The notes beneath the pieces were generated by a model. That model made no database searches, was not told where the DNA came from, and saw only the letters and a list, made by a program, of their open reading frames with translations. Of a stretch of DNA of 20,360 nucleotides, positions 8,081 to 14,901 are shown piece after piece. The DNA lies in the NCBI GenBank assembly GCA_964396845.1, contig CAYNGH010000048.1:1-20360 (forward strand), read 5' to 3'. The first letter of the stretch is position 1; every line of letters starts with the position of its first letter. Both the position numbers and the translations under genes were made by a program. Source of the DNA: CAYNGH01 sp964396845. Its GTDB lineage: Bacteria; Vulcanimicrobiota; JAJTBE01; CAYNGH01.

Positions 8081-8125
8081 ACAATCTGCTAAAGGAATCT
8101 AATAAAGGGTCATAAATACTAAGTT

Positions 8126-8953
8126 ATGAAAATTATCTCTGCAGTTTTCTCTCCCCTTGTGGTGACAGTTGAATCGGTAGGCAGATCTGCCGTTTCATTC
8201 TTTGAATTTATCGGCGGACTTGTGATGCTCTTGTGGGAAACCCTGGTCTGGATTACCAAGGGAGCCATATTCCGCCTTCGCCTGATATTTCAGCAGGCAT
8301 CGATTCTGGGGGTAAACTCAACATCCATTGTGCTCATTACCACTGCCTTTACAGGGGCCGTCATCTCCCTCCAGCTGGCCAATATGGCAGTTCGCTATGG
8401 AGCAGGGCGTTTTGTGGGAGGCGGTGTGGCCATTTCCATGGCCCGGGAGCTGGCCCCTATGCTCACGGCAGTTGTGGTGGCAGGCAGGGCAGGTTCAGCA
8501 ATCACTGCAGAGCTGGGATCCATGAAGGTGACAGAACAGATTGACGCCCTCAAGGCCATGGGCACCAGCCCGATAAAATATCTTGTTGTTCCCAGGGTTG
8601 TTGCCTGCGCCCTGATAATACCAATGCTCTGCTTTTTCGCCATGCTGGCGGGGACCATCGGCGGAGGCATCGTGGCCAACTTAATAGCCGGCATCGACTA
8701 CACTCTTTATTTTGACTCCATTCCCAATATGATGGCCAGCAAGGACATATTGAAGGGGTTGTTCAAGAGCCTGATTTTTGCCGTGCAGATTGCCCTCATC
8801 AGTTGTCATCAGGGCCTCAACACCACCGGCGGGGCTGCGGGAGTGGGCAAAGCCACCACTGGTTCCGTGGTCTATTCAATGCTGATTGTTTTTATCACCA
8901 ATTTCTTTCTGACGGCAATTCTGTTTCCACCGGGAGGTACCGGCCTGTGGTAG
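8126..8953 (+). CDS. mlaE: MlaE-family phospholipid ABC transporter permease
   Basis: This 275-residue inner-membrane protein matches the MlaE/YrbE permease family, which moves phospholipids between the inner membrane and an MCE protein. Characteristic segments are FTGAVISLQ, then MARELAPMLTAVVVAGRAGSAITAELGSMKV, split here as family signature MARELAPMLTA and GRAGSAITAELG, and the coupling stretch EQIDALKAMG. Five to six hydrophobic helices follow an amphipathic N-terminal helix. The start is the ATG at 8126. Its ribosome-binding site is poor: AGGG lies far upstream and no closer purine run exists. Translation may be weak or may depend on leader structure. It overlaps mlaF by seven bases. Confidence 0.95.
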   Translation: MKIISAVFSPLVVTVESVGRSAVSFFEFIGGLVMLLWETLVWITKGAIFRLRLIFQQASILGVNSTSIVLITTAFTGAVISLQLANMAVRYGAGRFVGGGVAISMARELAPMLTAVVVAGRAGSAITAELGSMKVTEQIDALKAMGTSPIKYLVVPRVVACALIIPMLCFFAMLAGTIGGGIVANLIAGIDYTLYFDSIPNMMASKDILKGLFKSLIFAVQIALISCHQGLNTTGGAAGVGKATTGSVVYSMLIVFITNFFLTAILFPPGGTGLW

Positions 8954-9807
8954 ATAAAATCACAAGAGAACCCTCGGGCGTGGAAACTCCCCTGGAAACC
9001 CCGAAAGATGGACGAAAAGCCATCGGGAGATCCCAGCCGTCGGGGAAGGATACTTCTCCTGTGGCCATAGCTATCCGGGGACTGTGCCTTGAGCTGGGAG
9101 GCCGGATGATTCTGGATCATATCGATCTGGACATAAAGCAGGGCAAAACTCTGGCGGTGATGGGGCTCTCGGGGATGGGAAAGTCAACTCTCCTGCGGTG
9201 CATAATGCGGCTTCAGGAGCCGGACCAGGGTAAAATTTTTATAAATGGCCAGGACATCTTGTCGATGAAATGGGACAAGCTGTCCCAGGTACGCCAGAAA
9301 ATGGGGATGGTCTTTCAGAAGGCAGCCTTGTTTGATTCTATGACCGTGGCAGAAAATGTGGGCTTCGGACTGAGGGAAAACACCAGAAAAAAGACTCATG
9401 AGATAAGCAGAATAGTCACCGACATGCTTTCCATAGTGGATCTGGCAGGCAAGGAAGACTACATGCCATCGGAGCTTTCCGGGGGCATGCAGAAAAGGGC
9501 AAGCCTGGCCCGGGCCATTGCCACAAACCCCGAGATTATCCTGTGGGACGAACCCACCACAGGACTGGATCCGATTCTCTGCTGTCATATAAACAGGCTG
9601 GTGCTGGATATGCAGAAACGGTTCAATGTAACATCGGTGCTGGTAACTCATGATCTGGATTCCGCCTACACTGTGGGAGATGAAGTTGCAATGCTCCATG
9701 GGGGAAAACTCATTGAAAAGGGAACCCCCGGGGAATTCCGCAACTCTCTGAATCCCATTGTTCAGCAGTTTATCAACGGGTGCGCCGAAGGCCCCATCAA
9801 GGTTTAA
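8947..9807 (+). CDS. mlaF: MlaF-family phospholipid ABC transporter ATPase
   Basis: This 286-residue ABC ATPase powers the MlaE permease. It shows Walker A GLSGMGKST (K79), the Q-loop, the signature LSGGMQKRASLARAIA, Walker B IILWDEPTTGLDP, and the switch His in VTHD. The chosen start is GTG at 8947, which overlaps the mlaE stop and has GGGAGG nine bases upstream. That gives a 38-residue polar extension before the usual family N-terminus, rich in Thr, Ser and Pro. An alternative GTG at 9061 with AAGGA ten bases upstream would give a typical 248-residue protein without the extension. I prefer the first because of its stronger site and the tight coupling, but this is not certain. Confidence 0.93.
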   Translation: MVDKITREPSGVETPLETPKDGRKAIGRSQPSGKDTSPVAIAIRGLCLELGGRMILDHIDLDIKQGKTLAVMGLSGMGKSTLLRCIMRLQEPDQGKIFINGQDILSMKWDKLSQVRQKMGMVFQKAALFDSMTVAENVGFGLRENTRKKTHEISRIVTDMLSIVDLAGKEDYMPSELSGGMQKRASLARAIATNPEIILWDEPTTGLDPILCCHINRLVLDMQKRFNVTSVLVTHDLDSAYTVGDEVAMLHGGKLIEKGTPGEFRNSLNPIVQQFINGCAEGPIKV

Positions 9808-9824
9808 GCCGGGAGGATGCAGTT

Positions 9825-11444
9825 ATGAAGAAAAAAGGCATTACAAATGAACTCAAGGTAGGGGTATTGATAATCATCTTTGCCGTTGCCGGGTTCTTCG
9901 TTCTATATTTTATGGGAGATGTCAAAAAAGAAGAAGGCATCACCTACAAGATTCAGTTTGACCAGGTGGGCGGAATCGGCCGGGGTGATTTTGTCCGCTA
10001 TGCCGGGGTGACCATCGGCAAAGTGAAGGATGTGGAAATTCGCCCTGCGCCTATGTGGACATGGAGTGACAAAGCCCAGAATTTTCTTCCCAGACTTGAT
10101 GAAAATGGCAAACAGATGGTGGGGGATCAGGCCTTTCTCACCATAATGATAACCGACAGGTCTGTATTCAAGGAAAAGGATCCCATATTCACCGATCGAA
10201 CCATGGTTACCGTGTCCATGTCCATGATGAACGACCGCTGGATTGAGATAAAACCCATGCCGGGGACTCCCCTGAAACCCGATGAAATCATAATCGGCCA
10301 TTCTCCCATTACCATCGAGGATTTTGTCCACAAGGCCCAGGGTGCTGTGGAAAGGCTGGAAGAAGCTGCAGAGAATGTAAACAGCATTATCGGGGATCCC
10401 GAAGCCCAGGAGAATATCAAGCTGAGCCTTGAGCATTTCAAGGACCTCACCGGCAACCTGAAGGATGCCACTGACACCGCCAACAAGAAGATCGAAGTCA
10501 TCGCCGACAAGATCGCCGCGGTGGCCGACACCGCCAACCAGCTGATGAGGCATATAGACCGAAAGGTTGATGTGGCGGGAAACAACGTCATCAGTTTCAC
10601 CGGAACCCTGGATCGCATGGCCCGCACCAGCGAGGGGGACATCCGCCGGGTGGTTCAGAATCTCCTTGCCACTTCCGAGAGCCTCAAGAGTTCTCTGAAG
10701 GTCATTGAAGACCTGGTAACCCGGAAGGAGTTCTCCGAAGACATCCTTATAACCCTTCGAAATATCAGGAATGCATCCCAGGACGTGGAGGGAATAGCCT
10801 CGGACATCAGGGCCATCACCTCTGACGGTCAGATCCGGGAGGATGTTAAAGTGGCGGTTCAAAATGCCAGGGAAACCAGCGAACGGGCCAACAAGCTGTT
10901 AAAAGGGGTCAACAATTTTCTGGGAGTCAGAGAAAAAGGAAAGCCTGCCAATATCCACAGCTTCATTGAGGGCGACGGCGGTGCTGGCATCAATTCCGGC
11001 AACAGGAGCGATAATATCGATACCGGAGATGATGATGAGATTGTCATGAAAAGGCTCTGGGAGTTTTATGCCGAGGGTGAATGGGACGGCAAGAACGGCG
11101 AGTTTTCTCCCAACTTCAACATGTATATACTTCCGGAACACAAGGGGTCTGTTAAAATCGGCGTAGATGACCTGGGATATGACAACCTGTTCAACCTGCA
11201 GTATCGGATGGGAGATGGAGCATTCCGCCCCAGGGTGGGAGTAGTCCGATCCAAGCTGGGAATCGGCACGGATCTTTACCTGGGCAACCGGGCTGGAGTT
11301 TTTGTGGATGCCTATGATCCCAGGGATGTCAAGGTGGATGTGACGGGCCGAATCCTGATGCCCAAGGATTTTTATCTTCATGGCGGGATGCGGGATGTAT
11401 TTGATGGTAAAAGACCGGTTTTTGGTGTGGGTAAGAGGTTTTAG
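9825..11444 (+). CDS. mlaD: MCE-domain protein (MlaD type) with long helical region and predicted outer-membrane beta-barrel tail
   Basis: This 539-residue protein begins with an inner-membrane helix (about 10-31). An MCE domain follows (about 38-145) with FDQVGGIGRGDFVRYAGVTIG and a late RWIEIKPMPG. The MCE domain carries an insert of about 30 residues after the first strands. Residues about 165-370 are predominantly amphipathic helix, probably coiled coil. After a Gly/Asp-rich linker, residues about 419-539 alternate in beta fashion (about 8-9 strands) and end in VGKRF. A C-terminal Phe is the usual outer-membrane barrel signal. MlaD of Veillonella parvula is a reported example of this layout, in which one protein bridges both membranes and no MlaA, MlaB or MlaC is needed. 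The ATG at 9825 has GGAGG eight bases upstream, 17 bp after mlaF. The barrel is predicted by eye. Confidence 0.9.
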   Translation: MKKKGITNELKVGVLIIIFAVAGFFVLYFMGDVKKEEGITYKIQFDQVGGIGRGDFVRYAGVTIGKVKDVEIRPAPMWTWSDKAQNFLPRLDENGKQMVGDQAFLTIMITDRSVFKEKDPIFTDRTMVTVSMSMMNDRWIEIKPMPGTPLKPDEIIIGHSPITIEDFVHKAQGAVERLEEAAENVNSIIGDPEAQENIKLSLEHFKDLTGNLKDATDTANKKIEVIADKIAAVADTANQLMRHIDRKVDVAGNNVISFTGTLDRMARTSEGDIRRVVQNLLATSESLKSSLKVIEDLVTRKEFSEDILITLRNIRNASQDVEGIASDIRAITSDGQIREDVKVAVQNARETSERANKLLKGVNNFLGVREKGKPANIHSFIEGDGGAGINSGNRSDNIDTGDDDEIVMKRLWEFYAEGEWDGKNGEFSPNFNMYILPEHKGSVKIGVDDLGYDNLFNLQYRMGDGAFRPRVGVVRSKLGIGTDLYLGNRAGVFVDAYDPRDVKVDVTGRILMPKDFYLHGGMRDVFDGKRPVFGVGKRF

Positions 11445-11455
11445 GAGGTTCAAGT

Positions 11456-12688
11456 TTGCTGGAAGAAACTCTGCCCGTGGGGCATATGCTGGATCGTCGC
11501 TACCGGATTTTGAACATGATCAAATCCGGTGGCATGGGCGCAGTATATAAGGCGGAAGATACTTTTCTTGACAACCGGGTAGTGGCAGTCAAGGAAATGC
11601 TGGATGAATTCTCCACGCCCGATGAAAGGCGGGCCGGCATCGACCGATTCCTGTCGGAGATTGCCGTGCTGGAAGATTTCCGCCATCCCAATATCCCCAG
11701 GGTTACCGATCATTTCTTTCTGGAAAAGGACAAGAAAAACTATTATTATTTTGTGATGGAATTCATCGACGGCATCGATCTTTCGACTTATCTCAAGGAA
11801 CACGGCAACCCCGGTTTTCCGGAAAAGCAGGTGATAAAGTGGGCCATTCAAATACTCGAAGCCCTCATTTACCTCCACGAGGAAGATCCTCCCATCGCTC
11901 ACCGGGATATAAAGCCTTCCAACCTTCTGCTTCGCCATTCGGATCAGCGGATACTCCTGGTGGACTTCGGCATTGCCCGGGTGACTAATCCCGGCGAAGG
12001 CTACTGGATAGGCACTCCGGGATATGCCCCGCCGGAACAGCAGATGGGCAGGCCGGAACCCCGATCCGATTATTATGCTCTTGCCGCCAGTATGCACGAA
12101 CTGCTTACCGGCAGGAGGCCCGAAGATTTTTATTTCCCTTCCTTTGCCGAGTGCAAAACCCAGGTGAGTCCCCAGTTGGATGAATTCATCGCCATATCTC
12201 TGCAACATGACCCTGAATGCCGGGCAGTAAGCGCCAGCGAGATGAAAAGATACCTGGACAGCCTCCTGGACGAGGATCTGGGGGTTGGCCCCATTCCTGA
12301 TGATTTTCTCTTCGAGGAAGATGTTCTGGATTTCAAGGAAGAACATATCGATCCCATGTTGGAAAAGCTGATAGAAAAATACGGCAACGAGGCTCATACC
12401 CGCCATCTTCCCCGGTATCTCACCTATTTCAAGTTCACCCTGTCCCTGTCCACAAATTTTGACCTGATTATCAGGTCTGATTATAATAACAAAAAAATCG
12501 AATTTTACGAAAAACAAGGGCTTCTGGAGCCCAAACTCCTGGGCAGTGTCAACCCCAAAAAACCCTCGGAAGGGCGCAGGGTTCAGACAATTATCAACAC
12601 CTTCACCCGCAACTATGAAAAGTCAAAAAGTGCAAATTGGGGTGGCGGTGAAGGTTTCTTGGGGTTTGGCAACATGATCCCCAGGTAG
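11456..12688 (+). CDS. Soluble Ser/Thr protein kinase with uncharacterised C-terminal domain
   Basis: This 410-residue cytoplasmic protein has no membrane segment. Residues 14-275 form a complete Hanks-type kinase: glycine loop KSGGMGAVY, K46 in VAVKEM, HRDIKPSN (D151, K153, N156), DFG at 170-172, and a GTPGYAPPEQ activation/P+1 segment. It should be catalytically competent. Residues about 285-410 form an acidic then mixed alpha/beta region that I cannot assign; its Gly-rich end reads WGGGEGFLGFG. The start is TTG at 11456, with AGGAGG eight bases upstream that overlaps the mlaD stop region. The gene is only 11 bp after mlaD, so it belongs to the mla operon. Its N-terminus resembles those of the two upstream kinase genes, suggesting paralogy. 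Substrates are unknown; Mla proteins are candidates by position only. Confidence 0.92.
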   Translation: MLEETLPVGHMLDRRYRILNMIKSGGMGAVYKAEDTFLDNRVVAVKEMLDEFSTPDERRAGIDRFLSEIAVLEDFRHPNIPRVTDHFFLEKDKKNYYYFVMEFIDGIDLSTYLKEHGNPGFPEKQVIKWAIQILEALIYLHEEDPPIAHRDIKPSNLLLRHSDQRILLVDFGIARVTNPGEGYWIGTPGYAPPEQQMGRPEPRSDYYALAASMHELLTGRRPEDFYFPSFAECKTQVSPQLDEFIAISLQHDPECRAVSASEMKRYLDSLLDEDLGVGPIPDDFLFEEDVLDFKEEHIDPMLEKLIEKYGNEAHTRHLPRYLTYFKFTLSLSTNFDLIIRSDYNNKKIEFYEKQGLLEPKLLGSVNPKKPSEGRRVQTIINTFTRNYEKSKSANWGGGEGFLGFGNMIPR

Positions 12689-12740
12689 GAATCCCCGGGG
12701 GAAAAATCGAAGTCTTATCCCATAAGGAGGGCCAAGATAT

Positions 12741-13382
12741 ATGATGATGCAGTATATAGACAAGCTCACGGGGTTGTACGTCCAGCATTACTTTGAAAAA
12801 AGGATGGACGAGGAGCTGGCTCGTACTCTCAGATACAAACGGCCCCTGACCATCCTGATGTTCGAGATAAATTACAACTATTTTATGCCTGATTTTAATA
12901 TCCGCTGGGCCATGGTATATACTGTCCTGAAGCAATTCGGCAGTGTTCTTTTAAAACAGCTTCGAAATGTTGATCTGGCAGGCCGTTACGGGGGGGATCA
13001 GTTTATGGTTTTGCTTCCGGAAACCCCCGTGGACGGCGGAATGATTGCTGCTGACCGGATCCGCAAGCATGTTGAGGAGCATACTTTTATCGGGGATAAT
13101 GTTTTAAAAAATATTCACATAGCCATCGACGGCGGTATGGCCACCTGCCCCATCCACGGGAAAACCCGGCAGGAGCTTGTTTCCTCGGCACACCAGGGGC
13201 TTCTTATCGCCCGCAACCGGGGAGGAAACAAAATCATCCCCTGCCCCCACGAATTGTACGATCAGGAGGGCAATTCCCTGTTAATCCAGGAACAGGAAGA
13301 ACACCAGGAGTCAGCTTCCGATAAAACCCCGGAAACTCCAGTAGAGCCTGAGCCGGAAAAGGCAGGGAAGAAAGATTCTTGA
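12741..13382 (+). CDS. Degenerate GGDEF-domain protein
   Basis: This 213-residue protein starts directly with a GGDEF-type domain (about 4-175: DKLTGLY, later RYGGDQF) and ends in a Glu/Pro-rich disordered tail. The signature is GGDQF (residues 84-88), with the fourth position Glu changed to Gln. The upstream metal motif, normally D-x-D-x-F-K, reads EINYNY (E42, N44), so metal-binding and substrate residues are altered. It is probably not an active cyclase. It could bind a nucleotide or act as a protein-interaction module. The ATG at 12741 follows AAGGAGG by ten bases; two further ATGs follow at once. The stop overlaps the rsmI start by four bases (TTGA), and the gene is 52 bp after the kinase, so it is part of the same transcript. 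Confidence 0.85.
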   Translation: MMMQYIDKLTGLYVQHYFEKRMDEELARTLRYKRPLTILMFEINYNYFMPDFNIRWAMVYTVLKQFGSVLLKQLRNVDLAGRYGGDQFMVLLPETPVDGGMIAADRIRKHVEEHTFIGDNVLKNIHIAIDGGMATCPIHGKTRQELVSSAHQGLLIARNRGGNKIIPCPHELYDQEGNSLLIQEQEEHQESASDKTPETPVEPEPEKAGKKDS

Positions 13383-14275
13383 CCGATCCGGGAATCCCCG
13401 ATAAGCCCTCCGGCAGTGGGACTCTTTACCTTGTGGCCACTCCCATCGGCAACATGGAGGACATCACCATCCGCGCCCTCAAGGTGCTGGAAAAAGTGGA
13501 TTTTGTAGCCGCAGAAGACACCCGCCGTACCAGGAAGATTTTATCCAGCTACGATATTCATACCCGGATTTTATCCTACAACGCCCACAACAAGGTGTAC
13601 CAGGGCCAGAAACTGCTAAGGATGCTCCTGGAGGGAAAAAACATTGCCATTTGTTCCGATGCCGGGATGCCTCTGATTTCTGATCCCGGGGAAGATTTTG
13701 TCCGGCTCTGCATCGAAAACCAGGTGGCAGTAACGGTAATACCCGGCGCCAATGCAGCTCTCTCAGCCCTGGTGCTGTCAGGATTCTGCGCCAGGAGTTT
13801 CCTGTTTCTGGGGTTTCCTCCCCGGCGAAAGTCAAAAAAGAAACCATTCCTTGAATCCCTGTCACATCTGCCTCATACCCTTGTTTTTTATGAATCCCCT
13901 TTCCGGGTGGTGGAGTTTCTAAGGGATCTGAAGGAATACCTGGGGGATCGCCGGGTCTGCGTCGCCAGAGAATTGACCAAGGTTTACGAGGAAACCCTCC
14001 GGGGGAACCTGTCGGAGCTTCTCCACCAAATGGAGGGCCGGGAATGGAAAGGAGAATTCTCCATTGTGGTGGAGGGAGCCTGCGGTGTACGGGAGCCGGA
14101 TTACTTCGACCCGGCAGAGGTGGCCCGGGAAGCCGGAGAACTCATTGACGGGGGAATGGATAAAAAGAAAGCCTTCCGGCTGTTGGCAGACAAATATGGG
14201 ACTTCCCGCCGGGCCATATATACCCTTTATCTGGAAGCCGGTGAAGAACCACACCAGGACAATGGCAATCAATAA
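13379..14275 (+). CDS. rsmI: 16S rRNA (cytidine1402-2'-O)-methyltransferase
   Basis: This 298-residue protein matches RsmI, a tetrapyrrole-methylase-fold enzyme that methylates the ribose of C1402 in the ribosomal decoding centre. Landmarks are LYLVATPIGNMEDIT near the start, AAEDTRRTRKIL, SYNAHN, SDAGMPLISDPG, VIPGANA, and FLGFPPR. The late ARELTKVYEE and GEFSIVVEG stretches are equally typical. The start is TTG at 13379, sharing TTGA with the stop of the GGDEF gene, with an AGGGAAG stretch upstream. Length is normal. It is the last gene of the plus-strand cluster and meets the next gene tail to tail after 12 bp, with no visible terminator. Confidence 0.95.
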   Translation: MTDPGIPDKPSGSGTLYLVATPIGNMEDITIRALKVLEKVDFVAAEDTRRTRKILSSYDIHTRILSYNAHNKVYQGQKLLRMLLEGKNIAICSDAGMPLISDPGEDFVRLCIENQVAVTVIPGANAALSALVLSGFCARSFLFLGFPPRRKSKKKPFLESLSHLPHTLVFYESPFRVVEFLRDLKEYLGDRRVCVARELTKVYEETLRGNLSELLHQMEGREWKGEFSIVVEGACGVREPDYFDPAEVAREAGELIDGGMDKKKAFRLLADKYGTSRRAIYTLYLEAGEEPHQDNGNQ

Positions 14276-14287
14276 CCTGCCGGCAAA

Positions 14288-14734
14288 TCACGGGTTGTCC
14301 ATCAGCCACTGCTCCAGTTGCCCTTTTAGCTGATCCAGAGCATCATCAAAGTTTTCAAAGCGGATCAAGGCGATTATGGCAGGGCATCCCTGGAGGGGTT
14401 TGCTCAATTCCAAATCCTTCTCTGCCAGGGCGATAACATCCAGTCCCAGCTGGCTGGCTGCCTGCACTTCCATTCCCACCCCCACCGAGGGAAGTCCGCA
14501 ATAAGCAATAAGCAGGTTCGTATCCTTGCCGAGCTTCTCCATGTTCGAAAGATACAGCTGTCGGTTGGACAGGCCGGGAATCTTGTCGGGATTGGCATCC
14601 CGATATGGCAGAAAGACCCGGAAGCCCTTCCGTTGGCAAAGCTGGGCGATGAGGTCATAGAAGACCTCAAGGCGAACCTTTCCCGACACCCTGGAGAGGG
14701 CGCCTGATATAAATACTGATTTACCGTTTTCCAT
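14288..14734 (-). CDS. DNPH1 / nucleoside 2-deoxyribosyltransferase-like protein
   Basis: This 148-residue protein shows the small Rossmann-like fold of the nucleoside 2-deoxyribosyltransferase superfamily. The opening strand is VFISGALSR. The segment PSVGVGMEVQAA (82-93) closely resembles the PSLGVGYELGRA motif of DNPH1 (RCL), which cleaves 2'-deoxynucleoside 5'-monophosphates into base and deoxyribose 5-phosphate. The catalytic-type Ser and Glu keep the same spacing (S83 and E89). The Asp usually found about 20 residues earlier is not clearly placed; N64 or D71 is nearest. The exact activity is therefore uncertain. The ATG at 14734 has GGGAGG six bases upstream. It stands alone, convergent with rsmI and divergent from the zinc-ribbon gene. 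Confidence 0.65.
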   Translation of the reverse strand: MENGKSVFISGALSRVSGKVRLEVFYDLIAQLCQRKGFRVFLPYRDANPDKIPGLSNRQLYLSNMEKLGKDTNLLIAYCGLPSVGVGMEVQAASQLGLDVIALAEKDLELSKPLQGCPAIIALIRFENFDDALDQLKGQLEQWLMDNP

Positions 14735-14829
14735 AATCGCCTCCCGGCCAAGGTTTGTCCATCTGTTTTCTTAACGATGTCGGGGATTCCTTTTTTTCCG
14801 TCCCTGGAGAACCTTTATTATTGTTAAAC

Positions 14830-14842
14830 TTCCAAATTGGAA
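14830..14842. promoter_or_regulatory. Short palindrome in the divergent intergenic region
   Basis: TTCCAA and TTGGAA flank a single central base, giving a 13-base near-perfect dyad. It lies in the 167-bp gap between two divergently transcribed genes, a natural operator position. A similar core, TCCAATTGGA, lies in the other divergent gap (3894-3903). The rest of this gap holds AT-rich stretches but no clear -35/-10 pair. Confidence 0.25.
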
Positions 14843-14901
14843 AAGGATGGCAACCAGTGATGGAGAATAAGTAATCAAAATGATTTACGGGAGTGAATTA
14901 A

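Noticed and set aside
8803..8946. Long N-terminal extension of mlaF to an ATG at 8803
   Set aside because: It overlaps well-conserved mlaE coding sequence in another frame, and the GTG at 8947 has a proper ribosome-binding site.
9780..9824. mlaD start at 9780
   Set aside because: It overlaps mlaF and would put 15 polar residues before the membrane anchor. The ATG at 9825 has GGAGG at ideal spacing.
9903..10862. Long minus-strand frame opposite mlaD
   Set aside because: It lies wholly opposite a recognised gene, its translation resembles no family, and it has no convincing ribosome-binding site. It is a frame shadow.
11450..12517. Long minus-strand frame opposite the third kinase
   Set aside because: It is antisense to a clear kinase domain and its composition looks like reverse translation of the kinase codons.
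12689..12710. CCCCGGGG palindrome after the third kinase as a terminator
   Set aside because: It has no loop and no T-run, and the downstream genes are closely spaced, implying read-through. CCCGG-rich strings are common throughout this DNA.
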